A DNA stretch of 52,398 bases, from contig JAJFKF010000054.1 in assembly GCA_021773365.1 (NCBI GenBank), positions 1 to 52,398 of the forward strand, read 5' to 3'. The notes below the pieces were generated by a model. The model searched no databases. It saw only the letters and a program-made list of their open reading frames with translations, and was not told the origin of the DNA. This document shows, in pieces, positions 30,155-40,200 of the stretch. How positions within the stretch are numbered: the stretch's first letter is position 1; each line of letters starts with the position of its first letter. The stretch is from Gammaproteobacteria bacterium. Its GTDB lineage: Bacteria > Pseudomonadota > Gammaproteobacteria > Steroidobacterales > Steroidobacteraceae. Made by a program: the position numbers and the translations under genes.

Positions 30155-30181
30155 ATAAAGCAAATAAAATCAATTGCTTAT
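30155..30181. repeat. AT-rich 27-bp motif, copy A
   Basis: This is copy A of a motif with the pattern ATAAAG-N4-TAAAATCA-N3-G(C/G)TTAT. It lies between lpxH and the universal stress protein gene. The other copies are at 41512-41538 and 52102-52128. In each case the block stands out as AT-rich in a GC-rich background. Confidence 0.5.
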
Positions 30182-30218
30182 AACACATCGAGTCTGTGTC
30201 CGACCGTTGCGGGCGCGC

Positions 30219-30938
30219 TTAACGGGGCAAGCCATCCAGCCGGAACCCCTGCGCATCCCACCTGAGGACGCTGCCCTGTTCATACCAGTCCCCGAGCACG
30301 ATGCGCGTGACGTCCCTGTCGTCCAGCCTGAAGTGATGCACCGCCGGCCGGTGGGTGTGTCCATGCAGCAGGATGTCCACTCCGGTGGCGCGCATGGCGG
30401 TCTGCACCGCTGCCTGATTCACATCCATGATGCGCCCGGGGGCCTGTTCCATATGCGCCCGGCTGCCTGCCCGCGCCGTTTCCGCCAGCGACAGGCGCTG
30501 CTGCGACGTCAGCGCCAGGAATTTCTTCTGCCACCCCGGATCGCGCACCGTGGCGCGCAGATTCTGGTAGGCGTGGTCGTCCGTACACAGCGCATCGCCG
30601 TGCGTCACCAGCACCCGCTCCCCATACAGGTGAATGATCACCGGATCGTCCAGCAGCCGGCAGCCACTGTCGGCGCTGAAGCGCTCGCCGTAGAGAAAAT
30701 CACGATTGCCCTGCATGACGTAGCAGGGCACGCCCCGGTCGGTGAATGCGCGCAGCGCCGCCACGATGCGGCGTTTCTCCGGGTCGGGATCGTCGTCGCC
30801 GATCCACAGTTCGAACAGGTCGCCGAGGATGTACAGCGCATCGGCGTCGTCTGCGCCGTCGAGGAAATCGAGGAACTGGCGGCTGATCTGCGGGTGCCGG
30901 GCGTCGAGGTGCAGGTCGGAGATGAAAAGCGTCGCCAT
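30219..30938 (-). CDS. lpxH: UDP-2,3-diacylglucosamine diphosphatase
   Basis: LpxH cleaves UDP-2,3-diacylglucosamine to lipid X and UMP on the cytoplasmic face of the inner membrane, a step of lipid A synthesis. The 239-residue protein carries the calcineurin-like metal ligands: Asp8 and His10 in SDLHL, Asp40 in GDLFE, Asn78 in GNRDF, His113 in THGD, and the HGHTHRP motif near residue 190. Length and spacing match the family to within one residue. It follows the cyclophilin gene (18 bp gap) on the same strand, as in the ppiB-lpxH pair of E. coli. Confidence 0.96.
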   Translation of the reverse strand: MATLFISDLHLDARHPQISRQFLDFLDGADDADALYILGDLFELWIGDDDPDPEKRRIVAALRAFTDRGVPCYVMQGNRDFLYGERFSADSGCRLLDDPVIIHLYGERVLVTHGDALCTDDHAYQNLRATVRDPGWQKKFLALTSQQRLSLAETARAGSRAHMEQAPGRIMDVNQAAVQTAMRATGVDILLHGHTHRPAVHHFRLDDRDVTRIVLGDWYEQGSVLRWDAQGFRLDGLPR

Positions 30939-30956
30939 GGTGGCGGGCGGCGTCGC

Positions 30957-31556
30957 CTACAGCAGCTCGGCCTTCTGGACGATCACCGGCTTGATCGGCA
31001 CGCCGTCCTCGAAGGGCCCGCCGGCGTCGGTAAGCACGTTGCCGATGCGGTCGATCACGTCCATGCCCTCGATCACCTCGCCGAACACCGCATAGCCCCA
31101 GCGGGTGGGCAGGGGATTCAGTCCGGGGTTGTCAGTCATGTTGATGAAGAACTGCGAGGTGGCGGTGTGCGCGGAGCCGGTGCGCGCCATGGCCACCGTG
31201 CCGCGCTGGTTCGAAAGGCCATTGCCGGACTCATTCGGGACTGGATCGTGCGTGGGCTTTTCGACGAAGTCGACTGTGTAGCCGCCGGTCTGGGCAATGA
31301 AGTTCTGCGTCACGCGGGTGAAGATGGTGCCCTCGTAGTGGCCCTCGGCCACGTAGCGCAGGAAATTCTCCACTGTCAGCGGTGCGCGGCGGGCATCAAG
31401 CTGCAGGGTGAAACTGCCCATGGTGGTTTCGAAGCGGATGCGCGGGTGTTCGTTGACGGCAGCGGCAGCCGGGGATTCCTGGGCGAAGGCCGGTGTGCCG
31501 GCGAGTGCGCAGAGCAGCGCGATGAACAGGGGTGGCAGGAAAAACGGCCGTCTCAT
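30957..31556 (-). CDS. Periplasmic cyclophilin-type peptidyl-prolyl isomerase
   Basis: This 199-residue protein has an N-terminal signal peptide (MRRPFFLPP, a hydrophobic core, ending AFAQE), so it acts in the periplasm in protein folding, like PpiA. The cyclophilin core follows: LDARRAPLTVENFLRYV, FTRVTQNFIAQTGGYT, TVAMARTGSAHTATSQFFINM and GYAVFGEVIEGMDVID. The start at 31556 is preferred because GAGGA lies six bases upstream; a start seven codons earlier (31577) has no ribosome site. It is transcribed divergently from gltX across about 70 bp and upstream of lpxH. The cytoplasmic paralogue PpiB usually occupies this chromosomal place, so export is a small twist. Confidence 0.93.
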   Translation of the reverse strand: MRRPFFLPPLFIALLCALAGTPAFAQESPAAAAVNEHPRIRFETTMGSFTLQLDARRAPLTVENFLRYVAEGHYEGTIFTRVTQNFIAQTGGYTVDFVEKPTHDPVPNESGNGLSNQRGTVAMARTGSAHTATSQFFINMTDNPGLNPLPTRWGYAVFGEVIEGMDVIDRIGNVLTDAGGPFEDGVPIKPVIVQKAELL

Positions 31557-31626
31557 GGGGCGTCCTCGAAATGACATCGATTGCGGCCTGAATCATAACC
31601 CGTGGCCGGGCTGATTTTCGTACCAT

Positions 31627-33051
31627 ATGCGCATGTCCGCACCTGCTGTTACCCGCTTCGCACCCAGCCCCACAGGCGCCCTGCACCTGGGCAATGTGCG
31701 CACAGCGCTGTTCAATTTCCTGTTGGCGCGGCGCCTGGGCGGCAAATGGCTGCTGCGCATCGAGGACACGGACCTGGAACGCAGCAGCGAGGCGCATCTG
31801 CAGGGCCTGATGCAGGATCTGCGCTGGCTGGGGCTCGGCTGGGACGCCGGGCCCGATGCTGTCGACGCGCAGGCTGGACCGCGGGCGCAGTTTCGCCAGT
31901 CGCTGCGCGGACCGGTTTACGTGGAATTCTTCGCGCGCCTGCAAGCGCAGGGCCTGGCCTATCCGTGCTTCTGTTCGGCGCTGGAGCTGGAGCTGTCACG
32001 CAAGGCACAGCTGGCCGCCGGCCGGCCGCCGCGCTATGCCGGCACCTGTCGTGAGTTGTCGGCCGCGGCCGTGCAGGCGCGAGTGGCGCAGGGCGCCAGG
32101 CCGGCACTGCGCTTTCGTGTGCCGGTCGGGCGCGAGCTGGTTTTCGAGGACTTCGTGCGCGGGCCGCAGCGCTTCGCCAGCAATGACATCGGTGATTTCA
32201 TCATCCGGCGCGCGGACGGCGCGGCGGCGTTTTTTTTCTGCAATGCCGTGGACGATGCACTGATGGGCGTCACGGAGGTGCTGCGCGGCGAGGATCACCT
32301 CACCAATACACCGCGGCAGATCATGTTGCTGCAGGCGCTGGACCTGCAGGCGCCGCGCTACGGACATCTGTCGCTGCTCACCGGGGACGATGGTGCGCCT
32401 TTGTCCAAGCGTCATGGCAGCGTGAGTGTGCGTGAACTGCGTGAGCGCGGGTTTATGCCGCAGGCCATCGTCAATCAGCTGTTTCGCCTGGGGCATGCGC
32501 CGGAGCAGGAGGGCTGGCTGGAACTGGCGCAGATGCCGCAGCAGTTTCACCTGCAGCGCCTGGGTCGGGCGCCGGCGCGTTTCGATGAGACGCAGCTGGT
32601 GCACTGGCAGAAAGAGGCGGTGGCGCGTGCCGATGTGCCGATGCTGCTGCAATGGTTGCAGCCCTTGTTGCCGGCGACGGCTGACACGGAGCACAGGCGC
32701 GCGTTCGTCGAACTGGTGCGTGCCAACGTGGTGGTGCCGGAGGATGCGCGGCCATGGGTGGACGTGGTGTTCGGCGAACTACCGCCGCCGGGGGATGCCG
32801 AACGGCAGCTGCTTGCAGAGGCGGGCCAGGCTTTCTTTGTCGCCGCCGCTGCGGCAGCGCGCACACATGGCGCGGATCTGAAACAGCTGACGGCGGAGTT
32901 GCGCAGCGCCACCGGCCGCAAGGGCGCGGCTCTGTACATGCCGCTGCGGGTGGCGCTGACAGGACGTGCTCACGGTCCGGAGCTGGCTCCACTGTTGCAG
33001 TTGATTCCGCCGGCTGCCGTGCAGCGGCGACTTGAAGCGTGGGCACACTGA
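31627..33051 (+). CDS. gltX: Glutamate--tRNA ligase
   Basis: This class I aminoacyl-tRNA synthetase charges tRNA-Glu. The 474-residue protein has the HIGH-type motif HLGN at residues 20-23 within [19 protein letters not shown]. Zinc-site cysteines appear in YPCFCS and YAGTC. The [11 protein letters not shown] segment follows, and the KMSKS-type motif reads LSKRHG near residue 259. The C-terminal anticodon-binding domain is present, so the length is normal. The ATG at 31633 is a possible alternative start. Its TGA overlaps the ATG of cysS (TGATG), an uncommon but logical pairing of two synthetases in one operon. Confidence 0.96.
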   Translation: MRMSAPAVTRFAPSPTGALHLGNVRTALFNFLLARRLGGKWLLRIEDTDLERSSEAHLQGLMQDLRWLGLGWDAGPDAVDAQAGPRAQFRQSLRGPVYVEFFARLQAQGLAYPCFCSALELELSRKAQLAAGRPPRYAGTCRELSAAAVQARVAQGARPALRFRVPVGRELVFEDFVRGPQRFASNDIGDFIIRRADGAAAFFFCNAVDDALMGVTEVLRGEDHLTNTPRQIMLLQALDLQAPRYGHLSLLTGDDGAPLSKRHGSVSVRELRERGFMPQAIVNQLFRLGHAPEQEGWLELAQMPQQFHLQRLGRAPARFDETQLVHWQKEAVARADVPMLLQWLQPLLPATADTEHRRAFVELVRANVVVPEDARPWVDVVFGELPPPGDAERQLLAEAGQAFFVAAAAAARTHGADLKQLTAELRSATGRKGAALYMPLRVALTGRAHGPELAPLLQLIPPAAVQRRLEAWAH

Positions 33052-34448
33052 TGCTGCAGATATTCAACTCATTGACCGGCCGCAAGGAACCATTCAAGCC
33101 ACTGCAGGCAGGGCGTGTCGGTATCTACATCTGTGGCGACACTGTCTATGACTTCGGCCACATGGGCCATGCGCGCTCGAAGATCGTCTTTGACGTGATT
33201 GTGCGCTACCTGCGCTACTCGGACTATGCGGTCAACTTTGTCCGCAACATCACCGACATCGACGACAAGATCATCCGGCGCGCGGCGGAGCAGGGCGAGC
33301 CCATCGGGACATTCACCGCGCGCTATATCCAGGCCATGCACGAGGACTACGACCGGCTGGGCATCCTGCGCCCCGACCACGAACCACGCGCCACGCAGTA
33401 CGTGCCGGCCATGCTGGAGCTGATCGGCAGGCTGATCGAGAAGGAATACGCCTACGTGGCGAGCAACGGCGACGTGATGTACGCCGTCGCGCGCTTTGAG
33501 CCCTACGGCCGTCTGTCAGGCAAACGTCTGGGCGACCTGCGTGCCGGCGCACGCGTGCAGGTGGATGAGGCCAAGCGCGATCCGCTGGACTTCGTGCTGT
33601 GGAAGAAGGCCAAACCGGGCGAGCCGGCGTGGCCATCGCCGTGGGGCGAGGGGCGGCCCGGCTGGCATATCGAGTGCTCGGCCATGGCGGGCAAGCTCCT
33701 CGGCACGCATTTCGATATCCACGGCGGCGGACTGGATCTGAAGTTTCCGCATCACGAGAACGAGATCGCACAGTCCTGCGCCGCCAGCGGCGACAGCTTC
33801 GCCAATGTGTGGATGCACAACGGTTTCCTCAATGTCGACAACGAGAAGATGGCCAAGTCGCTGGGGAATTTCTTCACCATTCGTGATGTGCTGAAGTGGG
33901 TGCGTGATGCGGAGGTGATTCGTTACTTTGTGCTGTCCAGTCACTACCGCGGGCCGATCAACTACACCGAGCAGAATCTGAAGCAGGCCGATGCGGCGCT
34001 GGAGCGCATCTATCTGGCATTGCGTGAGGCGCCGCTTGCGGATGAGGCGCCGGCCGGTGCCGCCACGGCACGGTTTCGTGCCGCGATGGACGATGACTTC
34101 AATACGCCGGAGGCACTGGCGGCGCTGCAGGGAGTGGCGAAGGAAATCAACATTGCGTTGTCGGCGGGCGACACTGACCGCGCCGCGACACTGGCCGCGG
34201 AACTGCGCAGCCTTGGCGCGGTGCTGGGGGTCATCACGCGCAATGCTGCGGATTTCCTTCGCGGCAACGATGTCCGGACCGGCGATGCCGATGCCGATGC
34301 CAGGATTGAAACGCTCGTGGCCCAGCGGGAAGCTGCCCGCAAGGCGAAGGACTGGAAGGCGTCTGATCGCATCCGCGATGAACTCGCGGCGCAGGGGGTC
34401 ATTCTCGAGGACAAGGCCGGAGGTCAGACCGTCTGGCGGCGTGGTTGA
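33051..34448 (+). CDS. cysS: Cysteine--tRNA ligase
   Basis: This class I synthetase charges tRNA-Cys. From the ATG at 33051, overlapping the gltX stop by one base, the protein has 465 residues; an earlier GTG at 33039 lies inside gltX. Visible features are the zinc ligand Cys28 in ICGDTVYD, the HIGH-type HMGH at 37-40, the WHIECSAMA segment, the [11 protein letters not shown] motif with further zinc ligands, and KMAKS at 266-270. The family often has Pro or Met where this protein has Asp in CGDTVYD. The gene converges on folD. Its vicinity to folD, cyclophilin and lpxH is also seen in E. coli. Confidence 0.96.
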   Translation: MLQIFNSLTGRKEPFKPLQAGRVGIYICGDTVYDFGHMGHARSKIVFDVIVRYLRYSDYAVNFVRNITDIDDKIIRRAAEQGEPIGTFTARYIQAMHEDYDRLGILRPDHEPRATQYVPAMLELIGRLIEKEYAYVASNGDVMYAVARFEPYGRLSGKRLGDLRAGARVQVDEAKRDPLDFVLWKKAKPGEPAWPSPWGEGRPGWHIECSAMAGKLLGTHFDIHGGGLDLKFPHHENEIAQSCAASGDSFANVWMHNGFLNVDNEKMAKSLGNFFTIRDVLKWVRDAEVIRYFVLSSHYRGPINYTEQNLKQADAALERIYLALREAPLADEAPAGAATARFRAAMDDDFNTPEALAALQGVAKEINIALSAGDTDRAATLAAELRSLGAVLGVITRNAADFLRGNDVRTGDADADARIETLVAQREAARKAKDWKASDRIRDELAAQGVILEDKAGGQTVWRRG

Positions 34449-34495
34449 GCGCCCGCAGCCTGCAGAGAGGTCGTGCCGGGCGTGAGATATGCGGG

Positions 34496-35353
34496 TCAGC
34501 GCTCCTGTCGCCGCAGCGCACTCTCCAACGTATTGCTCATCAGCATGGCCACAGTCATCGGGCCCACGCCTCCGGGAACCGGCGTGATCCAGCCTGCGCG
34601 CTGGCGTGCCGTTTCGAATTCCACATCGCCCACCAGCTTGCCGTCCGGCAACCGGTTCATGCCCACATCGATGACCATGGCGCCCTCGCGGATCCATTCG
34701 CCCTTCACCAGTCCCGGTTTACCTACAGCAACGACCAGGATCTCGGCGCGGCGGACCTGATCCTCCAGGTCAAAGGTGAAGCGATGACAGATCGTGGTAG
34801 TTGCGCCCAGCAGCAGCAGTTCCAGCGCCATGGGGCGCCCGACAATATTTGACGCACCCACGACCACTGCATTGCGACCGTAGGTATCCAGTCCCGTCTG
34901 TTCGATCAGCCGCACGATGCCCAGTGGCGTGCAGGGACGGATGAACGGCCGGCGCTGCGCCAGGCGTCCGACGTTGTAGGGATGAAAACCGTCCACGTCC
35001 TTGGTCGGATCGATGCGCTCCACCACCGCGGGCGACTCGATATGCCCCGGCAGCGGCAGCTGCACCAGGATGCCGTCGATGGCCGGATCGGCATTGAGCT
35101 GGTCGATCAGCTCCAGCAGCCGGTTCTGCGAGCAGGAGGCGTCCAGGTCATGGGCCACCGAGAGGATGCCGCATTCCCTGCAGGCATTGCGCTTGTGGCG
35201 CACGTAGATCTCCGAGGCCGGATTCGCCCCAACCATGATCACGGCCAGCCCTGGCGGGCGCAGGCCCCGAGCCACCATGGCCTCCACCTCGCCGCGTACC
35301 CGCGCCTTGGTGGCTGCTGCCAGGGACTTGCCGTCTATGAGTTTCGCCGTCAT
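34496..35353 (-). CDS. folD: Bifunctional methylenetetrahydrofolate dehydrogenase / cyclohydrolase
   Basis: FolD interconverts 5,10-methylene-, 5,10-methenyl- and 10-formyl-tetrahydrofolate in cytoplasmic one-carbon metabolism, using NADP. The 285-residue length is standard. The catalytic Lys lies in [14 protein letters not shown] near residue 52. The segments [26 protein letters not shown], the Rossmann loop [17 protein letters not shown] and the C-terminal [13 protein letters not shown] are all present. The start at 35353 gives MTAKLIDGK; upstream sequence in the same frame runs into the tRNA-Pro promoter region. It converges with cysS across 47 bp. Confidence 0.97.
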   Translation of the reverse strand: MTAKLIDGKSLAAATKARVRGEVEAMVARGLRPPGLAVIMVGANPASEIYVRHKRNACRECGILSVAHDLDASCSQNRLLELIDQLNADPAIDGILVQLPLPGHIESPAVVERIDPTKDVDGFHPYNVGRLAQRRPFIRPCTPLGIVRLIEQTGLDTYGRNAVVVGASNIVGRPMALELLLLGATTTICHRFTFDLEDQVRRAEILVVAVGKPGLVKGEWIREGAMVIDVGMNRLPDGKLVGDVEFETARQRAGWITPVPGGVGPMTVAMLMSNTLESALRRQER

Positions 35354-35431
35354 CGCGCCTGAACCTGCCGTTTCCCGGGGAAAACCGGGCGCGGATTGTC
35401 GCATGTCCGGCCGCTGAATTGAGAACCGAAA

Positions 35432-35461
35432 TTGACGCTCCGAGGCGCGGGCTCTTATGAT
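35432..35461 (+). promoter_or_regulatory. Promoter of tRNA-Pro
   Basis: TTGACG (35432-35437) and TATGAT (35456-35461) are separated by 18 bp and followed by a GC-rich discriminator, which is typical of growth-regulated stable RNA promoters. Transcription would begin about 19 bases before the tRNA. Confidence 0.7.
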
Positions 35462-35486
35462 GCCGGGCCGACCACGGGCGGCAGTT

Positions 35487-35563
35487 CGGGGCTTAGCGCA
35501 GTCTGGTCGCGCATCTGCTTTGGGAGCAGAGTGTCTGAGGTTCGAATCCTCTCGCCCCGACCA
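35487..35563 (+). tRNA. tRNA-Pro (anticodon UGG)
   Basis: A 77-nt cloverleaf with encoded CCA. The anticodon stem is TCTGC/GCAGA with loop TTTGGGA, giving anticodon TGG. The T-loop is TTCGAAT. Two non-pairs adjoin at the acceptor/T-stem junction: position 7 T opposite C, and the first T-stem pair T opposite T. A run of seven T (35564-35570) follows directly and could end transcription. Confidence 0.95.
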
Positions 35564-35585
35564 TTTTTTTCGGGTCCATTCCGTC

Positions 35586-36602
35586 CTAGCGTGTGCCGAC
35601 AACGGTCCCGTTACGGCCACGCTCTACTTTCAGCGTGTCCATCCGGCTTAGAAAGCGGACCAGCGACTCCGGATCGTCGGCATCGAAGATGGCTGTGAGG
35701 CGCAGGTCGCGCGCCTTGTCATCGGTCACATGGATGGGATGCAGGCTGTAACGATTGACTTCCGCGGCCACCTCTTCCAGACGATCGGCCCGGAATATCA
35801 GCCGCCGCTCGCGCCAGGCCACGGCTTTCGCCACGTCCGGCGCTGACTGCCGGGCCACGCGGCCGTCCAATGAGACCTGAGCCTCTTCTCCGGCTGTCAG
35901 TTCCGCGGATTTCGCTACGCGCACAATGCCCTCGACCACGGAGACCCTTGTTCCGTCCTGATGTCGGTACACATTGAACTGTGTGCCCAGCGCCTGAATG
36001 ATCGCGCCGCCCGCGATAACACGGAATGGGCGCTGCGAATCTCTCGCCACCGTAAAGAGTGCCTCACCTTCGAGCAGGCGAATCTCGCGACCCTTTTCAG
36101 AGAATTGCACCGCAATGCGGGTTCGGGTGTTCATATCCACGCGCGAGCCGTCCTGCAATCTGACAATGCGCTGTTCGCCCACCTCCGTTCCATAGGTGGG
36201 AGCGCCGAAGGCGGTAAACCACAGTGTCGCCGCCAGGCCGACAATGGTGAGCGCTGCGGCTGCACTGATGGCAACAGCAGGTTGCAGGCGCCGGTGGCGA
36301 GTGGCGCTGCCAGCAGGCCGCGAATCCAGGCTTTGCTGCAGCGGCACGACGTTCCCTGCATCCACAGCCGCCGCGGCAGCGATCAGCCGCTCCACCCGTT
36401 CCGGATTGTTCTGCCCGAACCCATGCAGTTTTTTCCATACCGTGGTCGCGAACAGAAATTCCTCGACGTGCCGTGGCGAGCGGCGCAGCCAGGCAAAGAA
36501 GGCCGCCTGCTGCTCCCGGTCTCCTTCGCGCAGCTCGCATAGCCAGCGCGCGGCCTCCTCGCCGATGCCGAGCTGTGGATCTGGTGGTTCCAACGATGCC
36601 AT
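35586..36602 (-). CDS. FecR-type sigma regulator (module 2)
   Basis: This 338-residue inner-membrane regulator has an N-terminal cytoplasmic domain ([21 protein letters not shown] ... [14 protein letters not shown]), one membrane helix at about 107-128 and the periplasmic FecR domain ([38 protein letters not shown]). The C-terminal part reads [18 protein letters not shown] and [13 protein letters not shown]. It is expected to pass a signal from the receptor at 37293 to the sigma factor encoded 12 bp upstream. The closest relative in the window is the FecR at 46922-47995. The gene ends against tRNA-Pro, with only 22 bp between the tRNA end and its stop codon. Confidence 0.92.
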   Translation of the reverse strand: MASLEPPDPQLGIGEEAARWLCELREGDREQQAAFFAWLRRSPRHVEEFLFATTVWKKLHGFGQNNPERVERLIAAAAAVDAGNVVPLQQSLDSRPAGSATRHRRLQPAVAISAAAALTIVGLAATLWFTAFGAPTYGTEVGEQRIVRLQDGSRVDMNTRTRIAVQFSEKGREIRLLEGEALFTVARDSQRPFRVIAGGAIIQALGTQFNVYRHQDGTRVSVVEGIVRVAKSAELTAGEEAQVSLDGRVARQSAPDVAKAVAWRERRLIFRADRLEEVAAEVNRYSLHPIHVTDDKARDLRLTAIFDADDPESLVRFLSRMDTLKVERGRNGTVVGTR

Positions 36603-36614
36603 GGGGTTGCTTCC

Positions 36615-37154
36615 TTACCGGTCCCGGGCCGACAGCTGCTGCCGGCAGGCATGCAGGGCACGGTACAGATGATTGCGGACGGTGCGCACGGAAATTCCGA
36701 GCGTGCTGGCTATCTGCGCATGTGGCAGATCCTGGCTGGTGGCCATCAGCAGTACCCGGCGCTGCATCGGCGGCAGCTGCGCGACCAGTTTCTCCAGCTC
36801 GCGGCCCTCGGTATGCCGGTCGATCAATGTCTCGGGCGTAGCGGAGTCGTCGCTGAGATGTTCGCCTATCTGCGCAACGCGCTCCGAGTCGAAGGCAACC
36901 GGACTGCTGGCCTCGCGGGCCCTGAACTCCTGCAATGCATTGACTGCAACGCGGTACATGTAGGCCTGCGGAGATTTCACCCGTTGGGGGCTTTCCACGC
37001 GCAGCAGACGCAGGTACACCTCCTGGGCAAGTTCCTCGGCGTTCTGGGCGTGATGTAGACGCTGCGCCAGGTACTGCTGCAACCCGGCGCGAAACTGTTC
37101 CAGTGCGGCCGTCCAGCCGCCCTGCCTGTCTGTGGAGTGTCCGGCAGCCCGCAT
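36615..37154 (-). CDS. ECF sigma factor, FecI-like (module 2)
   Basis: From the ATG at 37154 the protein has 179 residues, the usual size for FecI-type sigma factors. Region 2 is LQQYLAQRLHHAQNAEELAQEVYLRLLRVESPQ with the following SPQAYMYRVAVNALQEFRAR. Region 4 ends in LPHAQIASTLGISVRTVRNHLYRALHAC. The frame stays open to 37307, with another ATG at 37253, but that extra part reads through a perfect inverted repeat and has no sigma homology. The shorter start is therefore preferred although no good ribosome site is visible. It is divergent from the receptor at 37293 and 12 bp upstream of its FecR partner. Confidence 0.82.
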   Translation of the reverse strand: MRAAGHSTDRQGGWTAALEQFRAGLQQYLAQRLHHAQNAEELAQEVYLRLLRVESPQRVKSPQAYMYRVAVNALQEFRAREASSPVAFDSERVAQIGEHLSDDSATPETLIDRHTEGRELEKLVAQLPPMQRRVLLMATSQDLPHAQIASTLGISVRTVRNHLYRALHACRQQLSARDR

Positions 37155-37180
37155 ATCTATATAGAGTGGTGAAGAGACAG

Positions 37181-37213
37181 AAGTGACCAGCGGGCGTACC
37201 GTGCTGGTCACTT
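37181..37213. promoter_or_regulatory. 11-bp perfect inverted repeat between sigma and receptor genes (module 2)
   Basis: AAGTGACCAGC (37181-37191) and GCTGGTCACTT (37203-37213) are exact reverse complements with an 11-bp spacer, so half-site centres are 22 bp apart. The site lies 26 bp upstream of the preferred sigma start and 79 bp upstream of the receptor start. It could be an operator for a dimeric regulator or, in the sigma transcript, an RNA hairpin. A comparable repeat occupies the same place in module 3. Confidence 0.6.
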
Positions 37214-37292
37214 TCGGCAGCGCTTCCCTCTTGTATCCATAGGGGAGCGCCATCGTAGCCCCGGTGACTATAACAAGCTGGGGTACTGTGAG

Positions 37293-40200
37293 ATGAAACC
37301 ATTGCACTACGGACTATTACTGGCGGGGCTCCTGGCATTCGGCGTGGCCGCCGCCGGGCCCGATGCCGTGCAGCCCGCGTTCAAGCTGAACATCGCCGCC
37401 CAGCCGATCGATGACGCCTTGCATGAACTCGGTCGGCAGTCGGGCCTGCAGATATTCTTTGCGTCTGATGAGGGCAAGGGCATCACGACGCCCCGGCTGG
37501 TGGGTACCTTCACGGTGCGAGACGCTCTGACAAAGCTGTTGCACAAGACGGGACTGCGCTACGAGTATATCGACGAGCGCACGGTGGCGATCCGGGTTTC
37601 AAGACCGGGACTGGAAGATGGCGCCGGGGTCTCCTCCCGCTCCGGACAGGACGCGGGAGCCGGTGGTGATGCACTTAGATTGACCCGGGTTGAATCGGGC
37701 CAGCAGTCAGGCCTGGCCAGGGCTGAGGCCTCCGTGGAGGAGGCTGCGCAAGGTGCGGATACAACTGCGGGCGCAGCGGGCGGCTCCAGGGGAATTCCAG
37801 AGATGCTGGTCAAGGGCAGGCGCAGTTCCAATACCGACATCCGTCGCAGCGAAGACGATGTGCAGCCCTACGTGGTGTTCGAAGCTGAAGAGATTCAGCG
37901 TTCCATGGCGGGAGATCTTGAGGCCTTCCTGCTCAGCCGCCTGCCGATGAATGCCTCCGCCGGGACCAGCTCGCAGAGTGAGGTTTTCAATCGCGGCAAC
38001 CGCAGTTCGATCGACCTGCGCGGGCTGGGTGAGGATCAGACCCTGATCCTGGTCAATGGCCGGCGCATGCCCGGCGTTTCAACCGGATCGGATTTCAATC
38101 AGCCCGATATCAACGGCATACCATTGTCATCGGTGGAGCGAATCGAGGTACTGCCCTCCACCGCCGGCGGCATTTACGGTGGTGGCGCCACGGGCGGGGT
38201 GATTAACGTTGTGCTGAAAAGTGACTATCGCGGCATTGAAGTCAATGCCCGCTATGACAATGCCTTTAACACCGACGTGGCGCAGCGTCGCCTCGAGGGC
38301 AGTGCGGGTTTCAGTCTGGAGGGTGGCAAGACTCACATCATGTTTGCAGCCAGCCATACGGACTCCAATCTGCTGCAAACCGGCGAGCGTGATTTCCTGC
38401 AGCGTGCCCGGGCGTTGCAGCAGCAAAATAATTCTGCGGTTTTCGATGGCTTTTCTCCGCCAGCTGGAGCAACGGCCAATATCCGCAGCGCCGATGGCGC
38501 CGACCTGGTACTGGCGGCAACCGGCCAGTCCCTCGGTTCGGCCATCACCTCCGTTCCGTACGGCTATGGCGGCCCTACTGCCGATGGCGGCTCCGGTCTG
38601 CTGGCCAATGCCGGCCGCTACAACCTGGACTTGCCGGACAGCCTGCAAGGCCTGCGCAGATCACTGACCTCAAATCCGACGATTTCCTCCGCCTCGATCA
38701 ATCTGCGTCGCCGGTTCAGTGACCGGATCGAGGCCTTTGTCGACTCGGCCTACTATGGGAACAAAAGCCATTCCAACTACGGCGGTTTCCCCGTATCCGC
38801 GATCACGGTGGCGGAAGGCGCGCCCAGCAACCCATTCCAGCAGGCAATCCGGGTGCAGTTTCCGGCTTCCGATTTCAGCTACGGCGGCGATGTTGATACC
38901 GAGTCGCAGACCTTGAAGATCGGCGGCGGGGTGATGGTCCGCCTGCCGCATGAGTGGACCCTGCAGGCCGGTTACGACTGGGGGCGTTCGCGCTACCGGG
39001 ATTCCTATTCTTTGTTTGTTTTTACCGATGACGGCAGGGCAGCCCTGAGCGACGGGCGGCTGGATATTCTGCGCGATGTGGAGGCACATCCTCTGGACTA
39101 TTCGCCTTACTATTTCACGCCGTCACCCAATCAGCGTTTTCCCACGCCCAGGGAGACCGTGCTGACGGATGCGACTTTGCGACTGGCCGGGCCGGTACTG
39201 GCGTTGCCTGGAGGATCGATCGTGTTCTCCACGTTGCTGGAGCGACGCGAACAGGAGCTGCAGGCGTCAGTGCGCGAGCTGAACATATTCCCGGATACTC
39301 CGAACTACTCCTACTATCCGTCACGCGGGCAGAAGACAGACAGTGCCTACGTTGAGGTGACTGCGCCGCTGATCTCTGCGACCAACGCCCGGCGACTGGC
39401 CCGCGCACTCGATCTGCAGGCCTCCTACCGGCGCGACGAGACGTCCACCACGGCGGTTCAGGACACGTCGGTTTCCAGCTTTGGCGTGCCTTCCCCGCAG
39501 GGACCGTTTCCCGACGTTCCATATGCGGTCAATCGGGTGCAGGCCAACCAGTACACGCTGGGTTTGCGCTACCAGCCGGTGGAGTCGGCGGCGCTGCGTG
39601 TCAGCTATGGTGCTGGCATCCTGCCGCCTTCGTTGTCACATCTGGTGCCGCGCATTCAGTTCAACTATTCAGTGCCGCTCACGCTGGACCCGAAACGCGA
39701 TAACACGCCCGTGGGTGTGGTGCAGGAGTATCGATCCGGCGGCAGCCAGGATCTGGTGCCGGAGCAGTCGCGTAGCTGGTCCGCGGGCATCATATTCACG
39801 CCGGATTTCCTGCCTGGACTGAGATTGACGGCCGACTACACCCGCATCCGCAAGGCCGACGAGATCGCCAACATCGCCAGGCAGACGCTGTTTGATCTGG
39901 AGGACCGGTTTCCAGGACGCATTGTCCGCGCCGAACTGACTGCGGCCGACCAGGCGCAGGATTACACCGGTGGGGAGATCCAGTCCATTGACGCGGGTCG
40001 CGTAAACCTTGCTCACAGCGAACTGGAGGCCTGCGATATCCAGATCGACTATCGCTGGGATACGGCCTACGGAATGTTCCGCGCCAATGTCATCGCCACC
40101 TACACCTCACATTTGAAGCTGCAGGTGCTGGAGGGCTCGCCGGCAAGGGACTGGGTGGGCTTCACCGGCGGCCCGCTGCAGTGGCGGGGAAACGGTGGCC

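Noticed and set aside
30174-31574. 466-codon plus-strand frame across lpxH and the cyclophilin
   Set aside because: It spans two recognised genes on the other strand and their intergenic gap, with no domain of its own.
34450-34482. Bidirectional terminator between cysS and folD
   Set aside because: Only a 6-bp stem with a 21-nt loop and no T-tract; too weak to annotate.
37155-37307. N-terminal extension of the module 2 sigma factor
   Set aside because: The frame is open, but it reads through a perfect inverted repeat and into the receptor start region, and has no sigma homology.
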